DNA of 64,000 bases from Candidatus Defluviilinea proxima (GTDB lineage: Bacteria; Chloroflexota; Anaerolineae; Anaerolineales; Villigracilaceae), in contig JADKIW010000001.1 of assembly GCA_016721115.1 (NCBI GenBank), forward strand, positions 1,565,501-1,629,500, given 5' to 3'. The position numbers were made by a program, and so were the translations under genes. Each line of letters starts with the position of its first letter. The stretch's first letter is position 1. Positions 18,001-27,055 of this stretch are shown in pieces. The notes under the pieces were generated by a model. That model worked only from the letters and a program-made list of their open reading frames with translations, was not told the DNA's origin and did not search any database.

Positions 18001-20666
18001 GATTTTGCGCCAATAATTTTTGCGGCAGCCTCGTTAACAAACACTAGTTTTCCATCAACGTGAACACCCACCCCTACGGGTGCAGTAAGGAGTAATTGCC
18101 GGTAACGATCTTCGCTCTGCCGTAAAGCTTCCTCGGCCCGTTTTCGCTCTGTAATATCCGCCGCTACTCCCGCAACACGTATAACCCTGCCATTGTCGTC
18201 AAAGATCGGAAAGGCTCGGTCCCATATCCAGCGAATTGCACCGTCAGATCGTACGATGCGATATTCCATTTCTGTTTTTATTCCGCTTCTTTGTTCTTTT
18301 ATTGCCTGTGAAACAGCAGGGCGGTCTTTTTCAAAAACGGTTTGAAGGAACAAGCTTGGGTTGCTTGTCATTTGGTTTTGTGAGTATCCCCAGATCTTTT
18401 GTGATACGGGGCTAATATAAATATCCTCATTGGAGATGGCGTCGGTCATCCAGAATACTTCCTGAATATTCTCTGCTAATTGACGGAAGCGTTCCTCGGA
18501 TTCTAATATTAACTTTTCAGCATTTTTTCGCTCTGTAATATCCCGGTCAATGCCGAGAACTACTGCCCGTCCTCCCAGTGTAATGAGAGATGTAGATACC
18601 TCAACAGGGAAAATATGCCCATCTTTATGGCGATGGAATGTTTCGTAACGCAGAATACCCTCTTGCCGGATCCTTTCAATATAATCAGCGCGTTCAGTTC
18701 CCTCTCCCTGTGACAGGTTGAGTATATTGATGGATTGGCCGATCAACTCTTCACGCTTATATCCGTTCATTGTACAAGCCAGTTCATTACAATCCAAAAT
18801 CGGCCAATCGCCCTGTGGGTCAATTAACGTAACAGCTTCAGGCGAAGCTTCAAACAAAGTTTTGAACTGTTCGCTGGTTTCGCTGATCGCCTCTTCTGCT
18901 AATTTTCGATCGGTAATATTCTCGTGCGCTAGTACTACCCATACTTGATCTTCTTCCTTGAAGGTCGTGATTTTGAGGATAAACCATCGCCTTTCCTCAG
19001 GGCTATGACAAGGGTATTCAATTTGTGCATTTGATATTTTTCCGTCGATCGCATCACGAATAGTTTTGGCGACTTGCTCTGACTCTTCAGCGTACGGTCC
19101 GGTTGCAGAAGCGCAGATATCAAGGTAATTTAATCCAAGCCCATATTCTTGGCTTGTCAGTCCATTTTGATCGCCAAACTTTCTCCAGGCTGAGTTAATA
19201 CGTACAATAACACCGGTCTTGTCCAGGATGGCGATACTTGCGGAAAGTGAATCTTGAACGTTCTGTAAAAACTTTTCAGACCTTTGTATCCGGTCATTGG
19301 CCCGGCGATATTGAATGGCAGAATTCAATTGCTTGCCAATATTCTCAATTCTCTTCAATTCATTCTTGGTAAACAGAATTGGACTGGATACACTTAGGAT
19401 ACCCATGGTTTTACCATTGGCAACGAGGGGGATCGCCATAACTGATGTTATGTTTAATATTTTATATATTTGCGGGATGAGTTTGCGAATTGAGCCTTTT
19501 ACCATTGGATGGATATAATCAGTTTCAACAAATTCATCCATCCAGTCCATGATTACTTTTGAATCATTAAGGATCATTCCTGTTTGTTCTTTCAAAACTT
19601 TATGAAAAACTCCGCCTTCTCTTAATGGAATTTGTACTAGTGGTATGGTTTGCCCAAGCAAATGCTCGATCTTTTTGCTTATATCTGGGTACAGTAGACT
19701 ATATTGCATGATAACGGAAGTTTCATTGTGATTGAGCGTGTAAAGACTGCAGCCACTGCAGGAGAAAAGGCGTTTCGTTTCTTCTGCGAATAAATTCATA
19801 ATCGTTTCGAGGTCGTCACCTTTTATCACAGCATCATTGATAATGTTGATCACCGCAAGATCGTCATTTTTTTCTTGAAGTTCGATTTCCGATTGCCTGC
19901 GCTCAGTGATGTCGTGGTAATTGACGACAATGCCGTGTACGTTTGGATCATCCAATAAGTTTGTCGCAACTGCTTCGATCCAGCGCCATGATCCGTCCTG
20001 ATGTAGTAAGCGAAAAACGCCGTTTTCATACCCTCTCACTCTTTTAAGAAGACCATCGAACTTTTTTTGAATCCAATGGATATCATCCGGATGCATCAAC
20101 TCAAAGATGTTACGGTTAACGAACATGTCTTGGGCATATCCCAGGTTTCGTTTAACCGCTGGATTCTCCCATAATAAAGTGCCATCCTCTGATAATATGG
20201 AAATGCTATCTAAACTATTTTCAATAAGAGCACGGAAACGTTTTTCTTGGGCGTGAATTGCATCTTCTGCTTGTTTTCGTTCAAGGAGTAAATTTCTTTC
20301 GTCTATGGCGCGGACAATGGCTGGGCCCAGTCGCTTGATGTGATCTTTGATGACGTAGTCACTTGCCCCTGATTTTATACATTCCACGGCAATATCCTCG
20401 CGCGTAGAACCTGTCCAAATGATAAATGGGGTAAGAGGTGCCTCTTCCAGACAAAGTCTTAGCGCTTTCATGCCATCGAACTTGGGCAATGCATAATCAG
20501 AAAGAATCACATCGGGTTGGAAAGTTTTGAGGGCGTTTAGGAAGTCGCTTTGGGTTTCCACGCGCAGAAATACGCAGTTTTTCAAACTTTCGCTAATAGC
20601 TCGTTGTGCCAGTTCAAAATCGCTTAATTGATCTTCAACGATCAGTATGTGAATTCGATTATTCAT
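15093..20666 (-). CDS. Giant REC-multi-PAS/GAF hybrid histidine kinase (1857 aa)
   Basis: A soluble 1857-residue hybrid kinase. Approximate order: receiver (1-125), PAS (140-260), GAF (265-430), PAS (445-570), PAS (575-700), PAS (705-835), PAS (840-960), GAF (965-1130), PAS (1140-1255), GAF (1265-1430), coiled coil, HisKA with NMSHELRTPLNAIL (His about 1485), HATPase with NAVKFTPENG and GTGLGLALV, and a C-terminal receiver (LVIEDTT, LMDVQMPRMDG, YMSKPV). The recurring ITERKRAE ends of PAS units are visible. One GAF carries a CSGCS motif. It overlaps the upstream regulator by 8 nt and the downstream kinase by 4 nt. Ligands are unknown; no transmembrane helix is seen. Confidence 0.93.
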   Translation of the reverse strand: MNNRIHILIVEDQLSDFELAQRAISESLKNCVFLRVETQSDFLNALKTFQPDVILSDYALPKFDGMKALRLCLEEAPLTPFIIWTGSTREDIAVECIKSGASDYVIKDHIKRLGPAIVRAIDERNLLLERKQAEDAIHAQEKRFRALIENSLDSISILSEDGTLLWENPAVKRNLGYAQDMFVNRNIFELMHPDDIHWIQKKFDGLLKRVRGYENGVFRLLHQDGSWRWIEAVATNLLDDPNVHGIVVNYHDITERRQSEIELQEKNDDLAVINIINDAVIKGDDLETIMNLFAEETKRLFSCSGCSLYTLNHNETSVIMQYSLLYPDISKKIEHLLGQTIPLVQIPLREGGVFHKVLKEQTGMILNDSKVIMDWMDEFVETDYIHPMVKGSIRKLIPQIYKILNITSVMAIPLVANGKTMGILSVSSPILFTKNELKRIENIGKQLNSAIQYRRANDRIQRSEKFLQNVQDSLSASIAILDKTGVIVRINSAWRKFGDQNGLTSQEYGLGLNYLDICASATGPYAEESEQVAKTIRDAIDGKISNAQIEYPCHSPEERRWFILKITTFKEEDQVWVVLAHENITDRKLAEEAISETSEQFKTLFEASPEAVTLIDPQGDWPILDCNELACTMNGYKREELIGQSINILNLSQGEGTERADYIERIRQEGILRYETFHRHKDGHIFPVEVSTSLITLGGRAVVLGIDRDITERKNAEKLILESEERFRQLAENIQEVFWMTDAISNEDIYISPVSQKIWGYSQNQMTSNPSLFLQTVFEKDRPAVSQAIKEQRSGIKTEMEYRIVRSDGAIRWIWDRAFPIFDDNGRVIRVAGVAADITERKRAEEALRQSEDRYRQLLLTAPVGVGVHVDGKLVFVNEAAAKIIGAKSPKDLIGMSALDFVPIDERKDTVEALQHMLAGDENWYPREERLIRPDGSIINVEVTATALTYMGRQAIQVIVQDITERKRAQKEIERYLAEMQALYENGLAVGQLLSPRDIGERVIKTFSNYLSWHHVTIRLLKQGSDELELVAFSLPDMLKDENDKVEQVFSSQVKKVGEGLSGWVVETGRPIRTGNVRKYPQYVGTYEGINSGLYMPLKAGDKIIGVISVESEEQNAFNAEDERLLATLSNQASIAFENARLYHSAQRMLEERNLVEKALRASETHYRELADSITDVFFELNRELRFSYWNKASEALTGVTSINAIGKTMNEVFGQSAEQMRIEKIYEKVLQDMKPQVFETTFVLHGVKRSFETTAYPSSHGVSVVAKDVTERKRAETILQKRFELMEFSAHHSLSDLMQKTTDEVGDLTNSEIAFFHFIGPDEITLSARTWSTKAMEFFRTSVSEDGHDLLDQTGAWAEAIHRRQPIIQNDLKSLPNQKGETEAPVEILREIVIPIIRDEKVLAIMGIANKPEEYTQQDLETAERFADHAWDIAERKQMEAILAEERNQLAKRVEDRTAELIKANSNLARALRVKDEFLANMSHELRTPLNAILGLSESLAEKIAGPLNDKQLKYITTISESGHHLLSLINDILDLAKIEAGQITLDVTKVNINEICQASLRMVKQLAQKKNQEISLNVESTVGLIWADERRLKQMIVNLLSNAVKFTPENGQLGLDVHGNEELGIVEISVWDNGIGIQNVDLPRLFQPFVQLDSGLARESTGTGLGLALVSQMARLHGGSVKVTSDVGKGSRFTITLPWESATIQNTIEKLQTTGKLWLKAAAYKNKKRILVIEDTTDVVMMIQDYLETAGYDVTIAQDGVEGINQAKIIIPDLILMDVQMPRMDGIETTKKLRADPRFKYVPIIALTALAMPSDRERCIEAGMNEYMSKPVNLRALVKTIQKCIAIGEEKTRPV

Positions 20667-21138
20667 ACATTTCCTTACCGTTTGTAATTGGCCTTACTTT
20701 TAGAGGCTTGTTTACCAAAAGCCAGTAAACTCCGAGATGGCCCATTGCCTCTAAAAAACTATCAAAATTAACCGGCTTGATAACATAGCTGTTCGCTCCC
20801 AGTTCATATGCGCTCTTAATGTCAGGGTCCTCTGCGGAGGATGTGATAACTACTATGGCAAGAGTGCAAGTCCGGACATCTTGTCGGAGGATGCGCAATA
20901 CTTCAAGTCCATTCAGTTTCGGCAACTTCAGGTCCAGCAAAACTACTTTGGGAAGATTATGGCCGGTTCTACCCTCATATTCCCCTTTAGCGAATAGAAA
21001 ATCCAATGCATCTATGCCATCTTGTACATGCACAAGGTGGTTGGCTAGATTGTTCTTTTTCAGTGCGCGGATCGTTAGCTCAGCGTCGCGAGGATTATCC
21101 TCGACAAGCAAAATTTCAACCGGGTCAACTTTATCCAT
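20659..21138 (-). CDS. Rcp1-like single-domain response regulator
   Basis: A 159-residue CheY-like receiver of the Rcp1 type that usually pairs with phytochrome-like kinases: LLVEDNPRDAELT, then VVLLDLKLPKLNG with the acceptor Asp, and SYVIKPV. The Rcp1-type insertion between beta 2 and alpha 3 is present (FAKGEYEGRTGHNLPK). There is no output domain. ATG 21138 is used; a TTG at 21144 overlaps the upstream kinase stop and is an alternative. It sits directly after a kinase with the phytochrome-type transmitter, fitting partner roles. Confidence 0.9.
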   Translation of the reverse strand: MDKVDPVEILLVEDNPRDAELTIRALKKNNLANHLVHVQDGIDALDFLFAKGEYEGRTGHNLPKVVLLDLKLPKLNGLEVLRILRQDVRTCTLAIVVITSSAEDPDIKSAYELGANSYVIKPVNFDSFLEAMGHLGVYWLLVNKPLKVRPITNGKEMYE

Positions 21139-21140
21139 GA

Positions 21141-22883
21141 TCAAACTCGTTTCTTTGGTAGAGAAAAATAGAAGGTTGCACCTTCATTTACCTTACTATC
21201 TGCCCACACGCGACCACCGTGCTTCTGAATTGTACGTTGGACAATTGCCAGCCCTACGCCTGTTCCTTCAAATTCACTTTCTCCATGTAATCGCTGAAAC
21301 ACGGAAAATAATTTGTCTGCGTACGTCATGTCGAAACCTGCGCCATTATCATGAATACAATACACCACTTCATCTTCATTTTGAGTTGATTCCACGCGGA
21401 TAATAGGGCGTTCTCTCTTGGATGAGAACTTGATGGCGTTGGAAAGAAGATTAACCCATACTTGTCGCATGAGAGAAGAATCGCCTAACGCAGAAGGTAA
21501 TGCTTCGGTATGAAATTCTATATGTTCTCTTGTGGTATTTTGAGTGAGATCCTGGAAAACAGTTTTCGCCTGTTTCAGCATATCGATTTCAACAAGATGT
21601 ATTTCAGCGCGACTTAGCCGCGAGAAGGTCAGAAGGTCATCGATCAACTTTCCCATACGGATGGTTTCCCTGCTGATAACACCGCATATGCGTTTACCTT
21701 CATTATCTAGCAATGGTTCGTAATCTTCTACAAGAATGCGGGTAAAGCCATCAATTGCACGGAGTGGTGTACGCAAGTCATGGGATACAGAATAGGAGAA
21801 GGCTTCCAATTCCTTGTTGGCGGCTTCAAGTTGAGAGGTCCGTTCCATGACGCGTTGTTCCAATTCATTGTTTAGGCGACGAATATCATCTTCTATTTTC
21901 TTCCGTTCAGTAATAACGTTAAGTACAGTCGCGAAAAAGTCCGTTTCTGTACTATAAGCAGTTATTTCGAACCAAATTCCCGAACCAAGATTTGGGATGA
22001 AACTTTCAAATCTCCTGGGTACGCCTGTCGATGACACTTTGCTATAAATTTCAAATAACTCCGGGTTCGTGTCTGAGATTCCTGGTATTACTTCTGTAGC
22101 ACGTTTGCCAATCATGTTTTGCAAGCCTGTCATCTCTTTGAATGCATTATTTACTTCCAGATAAATAAAATCAACAGGCTTTCCGTCTTGGTCGTAAACC
22201 ATTTGGCAACGTGTGAAGCCGTTGTTCATATTTTCGAACAGGGAACGATAACGTTTTTCGCTTCTTAATAATGCATTCTCGGATACTTTACGGTCAGTAA
22301 TGTCACGAACTATTGCAAGGGAACTCCCGTTTTGAAACCTGGCGCTGAATTCACATATAACTCTTGCTTCATCTTTTTGCTTAAGAATGCTCTCAAAGAT
22401 AAGCTCTTTTTTTTCAAGGAGTTCATCAAGATATCGGATGCTTTTTGATGATTCCTCAGGTGCGAAAAGATCCTGAAGGGTCATATCTAGTAATTCAACT
22501 GTAGAATACCCGGTCAGCTTACTGGCTTGCTTGTTTGCAAACGTGATTTGCCCGTTTACGTTTGAAACAAAAACCCCGTCAGATGCCTGCTCAAGAAATT
22601 CCTGATACTTATTTTCAGCTTCATGGAATTTAAAGTTTACTTTGCTTACTTCATTGCCATGACTTTGAATCATCCAATATAGAAACAGAGCAGTGATCAA
22701 CACATATCCCCATCCCTTGTAAATGCTGACCTCTGTGAGTAGGATGGGATTCGTGATCGTCTTTGCCACAAGCCGATCGGAGAACAATATCCACAATATG
22801 CCCGCAGTCAGGTAAATGCCCGTTATTCTGATTGCACCATTAAGATTTGTCGAAATCAGAATAGATGTAGGATCTTTTTTCAT
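21141..22883 (-). CDS. Membrane-anchored PAS sensor histidine kinase
   Basis: A 580-residue kinase. Two membrane helices at about residues 17-36 and 50-68 flank a short loop, so little is exposed outside the cell. Then come PAS domains (about 85-200 and 205-330), a coiled coil, and a HisKA of the phytochrome/cyanobacterial kind (FSYSVSHDLRTPLRAIDGF) with HATPase motifs (NAIKFSSK, DNGAGFDM, FEGTGVGLAIV). First gene of the minus-strand signalling cluster, with an ATG start at 22883. The Rcp1-like gene follows at once and is the likely phosphate acceptor. Confidence 0.93.
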   Translation of the reverse strand: MKKDPTSILISTNLNGAIRITGIYLTAGILWILFSDRLVAKTITNPILLTEVSIYKGWGYVLITALFLYWMIQSHGNEVSKVNFKFHEAENKYQEFLEQASDGVFVSNVNGQITFANKQASKLTGYSTVELLDMTLQDLFAPEESSKSIRYLDELLEKKELIFESILKQKDEARVICEFSARFQNGSSLAIVRDITDRKVSENALLRSEKRYRSLFENMNNGFTRCQMVYDQDGKPVDFIYLEVNNAFKEMTGLQNMIGKRATEVIPGISDTNPELFEIYSKVSSTGVPRRFESFIPNLGSGIWFEITAYSTETDFFATVLNVITERKKIEDDIRRLNNELEQRVMERTSQLEAANKELEAFSYSVSHDLRTPLRAIDGFTRILVEDYEPLLDNEGKRICGVISRETIRMGKLIDDLLTFSRLSRAEIHLVEIDMLKQAKTVFQDLTQNTTREHIEFHTEALPSALGDSSLMRQVWVNLLSNAIKFSSKRERPIIRVESTQNEDEVVYCIHDNGAGFDMTYADKLFSVFQRLHGESEFEGTGVGLAIVQRTIQKHGGRVWADSKVNEGATFYFSLPKKRV

Positions 22884-23207
22884 GCGTTAACTCCATGTCC
22901 CCAAATTGCAATTGATGGGGCCATCCATAACTGTGCGAACAAAAAAAAACAGCCACAATAAGAGATTCTCATCTGCATTACTGGAAACGAAAATGGGGGA
23001 AATCCCTACCAAGAGACAGCGTAAGTCCTCGAAGAACCGACGAATGCGCTTACAATTGACATATCCATGCTGTTGGGTGATGTTGTAAGAAAAGAGACGT
23101 CGAATATGTCACTTTGAGTGCTGAAATAGTCACTTTTCATGGTTCATAATACGCAAAATATGCGTTTGAAGAATTTTATAAATCAAAAGAAAAAAGGAAA
23201 CTCACAT
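22884..23207. other. 324-nt divergent intergenic region
   Basis: Separates the signalling cluster from gnd. A TTGACA hexamer occurs at 23056-23061 without a convincing -10 at 17 nt. GTCACTTT occurs twice in direct orientation (from 23108 and from 23129, about two helical turns apart) shortly before a CATAAT motif, which could be a regulated promoter for gnd. No ORF or RNA gene was recognised. Confidence 0.3.
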
Positions 23208-24674
23208 ATGAGCAAAGCTGATATTGGCCTGATAGGCCTGGCCGTTATGGGCCAGAATCTGGTCTTGAACATGAATGACCACGGTTACACGGTAGCCGTT
23301 TTCAACCGCACCACCTCCAAAGTGGACAAATTTCTGGAAAGCGGTGCCAAAGGGACGCAGGTTATCGGTACACATTCAGTGGAAGAACTTGTCAACACAC
23401 TCAAAGCTCCCCGTCGTGTAATGTTGATGGTGCAGGCAGGTAAAGCCGTGGATGATTTCATCGAAACGTTGATCCCTCTCCTCGAGCCGGGTGACATCAT
23501 TATTGACGGCGGCAACTCGAACTACAACGATAGTATCCGCCGCACATCGTACCTTGAATCCAAAGGCTTGCTCTTCATCGGCACAGGTGTGTCGGGAGGC
23601 GAAGAAGGCGCACGCTTTGGCCCATCCATTATGCCGGGTGGTTCAGCCGCGGCTTGGCCACATGTTAAACCCATCTTTCAGTCTGTGGCCGCCAAGGTGG
23701 CGCGCCCGGATGGCGGGGAAGATCCTTGTTGTGACTGGGTAGGTGAAGATGGTGCTGGGCACTACGTTAAGATGGTGCATAACGGCATCGAATACGGCGA
23801 CATGCAACTCATCAGCGAAGCCTATCACCTGATGCGCGATGGCTTGGGCATGACCCCCGCCGAAATGCAGCCTGTCTTCACAGAATGGAACAAAGGCAAA
23901 CTGGATTCCTATTTGATCGAGATCACACGTGACATTCTAGGCTATAAAGACGATGACGGCCAGCCGATCGTCAACAAAATTTTGGATGCCGCTGAACAAA
24001 AAGGGACCGGCAAATGGACGGGCATCTCTGCTCTCGATATGGGCGTTCCACTCACCCTTGTGGTTGAAGCTGTGTTTGCTCGTGCCTTGTCTGCGTTGAA
24101 AGATGAGCGCGTGGCCGCTTCCAAGGTGCTTTCCGGTCCCAAGCCCGCCATCACGAGTGACAAGCAAGCCTTCCTCAACGACTTGCAAGAAGCTCTCTAC
24201 GCATCCAAACTCATATCCTATACTCAGGGTTACATGCTCTTTCGAGCGGCCGCAAAGGAATACAACTGGAATCTTAATTACGGTGGCATCGCCTTGATGT
24301 GGCGTGGTGGTTGTATCATCCGCTCTGCTTTCCTCGGCAAGATCAAAGAAGCCTTCGATAACAACCCCGAGCTTCCCAACCTTCTGCTTGATCCTTATTT
24401 CAAAGATCAGATTATTTCAGCACAGGCCGCCTGGCGGCGCGTGGTGGCCGAGGCGGTCCGTCAGGGCATCCCGGTCCCGACCATGTCCAGTGCGCTCGCA
24501 TTCTTTGATGGGTATCGCAATGCGTCCCTGCCTGCCAATCTTTTGCAAGCCCAACGGGATTACTTCGGCGCCCACACATATCAACGCATCGACAAGCCGC
24601 GTGGTGAATATTTCCATACCAACTGGACTGGTCATGGCGGCGATGTGACTTCCACTGTTTGGAAACAGGAATAA
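23208..24674 (+). CDS. gnd: 6-phosphogluconate dehydrogenase, decarboxylating
   Basis: A 488-residue enzyme of the oxidative pentose phosphate pathway: 6-phosphogluconate plus NADP+ gives ribulose 5-phosphate, CO2 and NADPH. Visible are the Rossmann motif (GLAVMGQNL), cofactor loop NRTTSK, the signature DGGNSNYND, GTGVSGGEEGARFGPSIMPGG, the catalytic Lys segment HYVKMVHNGIEYGDMQ, and the C-terminal phosphate-binding tail YFHTNWTGHGG. This is the long (homodimeric) form. ATG 23208 has AAAAAGGAAA upstream; the open frame begins earlier, but that part is not enzyme-like. Monocistronic, with a terminator behind it. Confidence 0.96.
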   Translation: MSKADIGLIGLAVMGQNLVLNMNDHGYTVAVFNRTTSKVDKFLESGAKGTQVIGTHSVEELVNTLKAPRRVMLMVQAGKAVDDFIETLIPLLEPGDIIIDGGNSNYNDSIRRTSYLESKGLLFIGTGVSGGEEGARFGPSIMPGGSAAAWPHVKPIFQSVAAKVARPDGGEDPCCDWVGEDGAGHYVKMVHNGIEYGDMQLISEAYHLMRDGLGMTPAEMQPVFTEWNKGKLDSYLIEITRDILGYKDDDGQPIVNKILDAAEQKGTGKWTGISALDMGVPLTLVVEAVFARALSALKDERVAASKVLSGPKPAITSDKQAFLNDLQEALYASKLISYTQGYMLFRAAAKEYNWNLNYGGIALMWRGGCIIRSAFLGKIKEAFDNNPELPNLLLDPYFKDQIISAQAAWRRVVAEAVRQGIPVPTMSSALAFFDGYRNASLPANLLQAQRDYFGAHTYQRIDKPRGEYFHTNWTGHGGDVTSTVWKQE

Positions 24675-24736
24675 TCTCTCGCTTCAAACTACGGGATGGC
24701 TGAATCAGCCGTAGACAGTTTTTCTTCAACGATATG

Positions 24737-24770
24737 GCGCCGGGACATCAATCATCCCGGCGCTATTTTA
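24737..24770 (+). terminator. Rho-independent terminator of gnd
   Basis: GCGCCGGGA (24737-24745) pairs with TCCCGGCGC (24755-24763) over a 9-nt loop, followed by TATTTTA. It lies about 60 nt after the gnd stop and also separates it from the convergent GH67 gene. Confidence 0.75.
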
Positions 24771-24866
24771 TAAAGAATACAGTGGAGATAAGGCTGTTTT
24801 GTGGGAAACAGGATGAAGGTCCGCTTTTGAAGCGTGTGATGCGACGCAAATACCAGTGCGATTCAT

Positions 24867-26852
24867 TTAGTCTGTAAATTGACTGAAATATTTAATGCAC
24901 ACATCCTGCCATAGATGGGCATTCTCCCGCTGTTGATCCAGTCGCTTGAGCACATGGTCGTAGCGTTGGGGATCAATATGATTTTTTAAACCCTGCCAGA
25001 TCTTATACAACTCTTCAGTGAAGGTAACACCATCTTGATAGTGATATTGCATCTCTTCCCAAAGAGTTCGCCCGGACTTTAAACGATGATCCCAAGGGAC
25101 GTGATGGAACCATAATAAATATTTTTCAGGACATGTATCCAGTTTGTCAAACTGTTCGCGCAAGGGATTGTGATACTGGCTTGTGGCTTGACTGCCTGTA
25201 CTGCTGCGATCAAAGCCAATGCCTTTGGCGTCAGCGCGGTGATAGTATGTGCAATTCCAATCTTTGCGAGGGGCGGTGTTGAACGCAGGGTCGGGTCCGT
25301 AATGATGCCCTTCCTGCATGATGTGATGTAATCCCAATGGGGTCATGTAATTGATGCAGGCAGGCCACGACTCAAGCATTAACTTTTTTAGTGTGTTTAC
25401 AATTTGCGGATCGTTCGACCATGTTGCTCTGATCCATTCATCTGCGATTTTTTCTGCGCTGAGAGTATGGTCCCATGCAAGGCGGCCAAAAGCGTACCAG
25501 TTGGCTTGGGAAAAATGGTGGCCGCACCAATTACGGTCTGATCCCGTATTGGCAACTGCGATGATGCAGGAGTTGGCTTGTCCATACACAGAACCATCTG
25601 TGATCTGTGCAACTGTTGAACCCGGGCCTTTTGCAAAGGTATCTGAATCCAATATCTCTTTCCACATACCAGCCAAATACACCAAATGGATGGACTGACC
25701 CAGATACTCCTGAGCAATTTGAAGTTCGAGCGCAAGAGGTGTTTTTTCCATTGCACCGAAAAGGGGGTGAAAAGGCTCGCGTGGTTGAAAATCTATCGGA
25801 CCATTCTTCACTTGCACGATCACGTTGGAATTGAACTTTCCGTCCAAAGGAGAAAATTCCAGATAGCCACATTTTGCTCTGTCGGTATCTACGCTTGTAT
25901 CGTAGACAAATGCCCTCCACAAGACCATGCCTCCATATGGCTCCAGACATGAGGCAAGCATATTCGCTCCATCGTTGTGATTCGCTCGATAATCTTGCGG
26001 GCCGGGCTGTCCTTCTGAATTCGCTTTGACTTGGAAGCCACCGAAATCGGGTATGAGACGATAGATTTCATCCACCTTATCTTTCCACCATGCGATAACC
26101 GTCGGGTCACGCGGATCGGCTGTGGGCAACCCGCCCAGTTGCATGGGCGCTGAAAAAAGAGGCGCAAGATGCACCCGAATCCCATACGGACGGAACACAT
26201 TTGCCAAAGCCGCTGTTTTGATGAGATAGTCCGTCGTTAAACTTTCTGCCTTTGCATTAACATTGTTGATGCAAAGGCCATTGATGCCGATGGATGCACA
26301 GGCACGTGCATAATCGTAATAACGAGGGTCAATATATTCTGGCAGTTTGTCCCAGTTCCAGAGGGATTGCCCCGCATAGCCTCGTTCTATCGAGCCATCC
26401 AGATTATCCCAGTGGGCAAGGATGCGATGACGAATCCGTGGGCGTTCCAGAATATTCAATTCACGAATGTCTTGATGTGTTTGAATAAGACGAAGAAAAT
26501 GGAATGTTCCTGTCAGTAATGCGATTTCGGTATTGCCTGCGATTACCACTCCCTGATTTCCCGATTGAATGATAAAACCTTCATTTCCTATTATGTCAGC
26601 TTCAATTTGAAGTCCCAATTGTTCAACAGTGCCAATGACTAATGAGTGGGGTGTTGGTTGTGTCGAAATGGGAACGGGTTTGCCCAGCAGGTTGGGAAGC
26701 GCTCTCTTGATCTCGTTACGAATTGCATCGATCGTTTTGTTTTCGCCAAGAATAGCAACACTTTGGATATTCTCGCGATATTGTGCGATCCGATCTGGAT
26801 GATCCACCTCTGGATAGCGTAACCACAGGTCGTATCCGTCTTCATTTATCAT
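24867..26852 (-). CDS. GH67 alpha-glucuronidase
   Basis: A 661-residue glycoside hydrolase family 67 enzyme, which removes 4-O-methyl-glucuronic acid from the non-reducing end of xylo-oligosaccharides. The N-terminal GH67N-type domain covers about residues 1-135. The barrel begins near RHRILAHWDNLDGSIERGYAG and includes SIGINGLCINNVNA, the family motif KANSEGQPGP with an active-site acid, and CGYLEFSPLDG. There is no signal peptide, as is usual for intracellular GH67. ATG 26852 is chosen over two upstream in-frame codons without ribosome-binding support. No xylan transporter or xylanase is adjacent. Confidence 0.9.
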   Translation of the reverse strand: MINEDGYDLWLRYPEVDHPDRIAQYRENIQSVAILGENKTIDAIRNEIKRALPNLLGKPVPISTQPTPHSLVIGTVEQLGLQIEADIIGNEGFIIQSGNQGVVIAGNTEIALLTGTFHFLRLIQTHQDIRELNILERPRIRHRILAHWDNLDGSIERGYAGQSLWNWDKLPEYIDPRYYDYARACASIGINGLCINNVNAKAESLTTDYLIKTAALANVFRPYGIRVHLAPLFSAPMQLGGLPTADPRDPTVIAWWKDKVDEIYRLIPDFGGFQVKANSEGQPGPQDYRANHNDGANMLASCLEPYGGMVLWRAFVYDTSVDTDRAKCGYLEFSPLDGKFNSNVIVQVKNGPIDFQPREPFHPLFGAMEKTPLALELQIAQEYLGQSIHLVYLAGMWKEILDSDTFAKGPGSTVAQITDGSVYGQANSCIIAVANTGSDRNWCGHHFSQANWYAFGRLAWDHTLSAEKIADEWIRATWSNDPQIVNTLKKLMLESWPACINYMTPLGLHHIMQEGHHYGPDPAFNTAPRKDWNCTYYHRADAKGIGFDRSSTGSQATSQYHNPLREQFDKLDTCPEKYLLWFHHVPWDHRLKSGRTLWEEMQYHYQDGVTFTEELYKIWQGLKNHIDPQRYDHVLKRLDQQRENAHLWQDVCIKYFSQFTD

Positions 26853-27055
26853 AATGATCAACCTTGATTGAGTTTTTTTCTAGCCTGTGCCAGTAGAACA
26901 CCGACAAAGAATAAGATACCATCATTCTCGTGAGCGCGGAAGCCAATACATTTGAGCTTGTAAGGATGTGTGACGGAATCGTTGTCATTGGATACAATGC
27001 TCCCATACTCCAGGTCAAGATGTGAATGAAATCTTGGCAATGGCCACGGATCACA

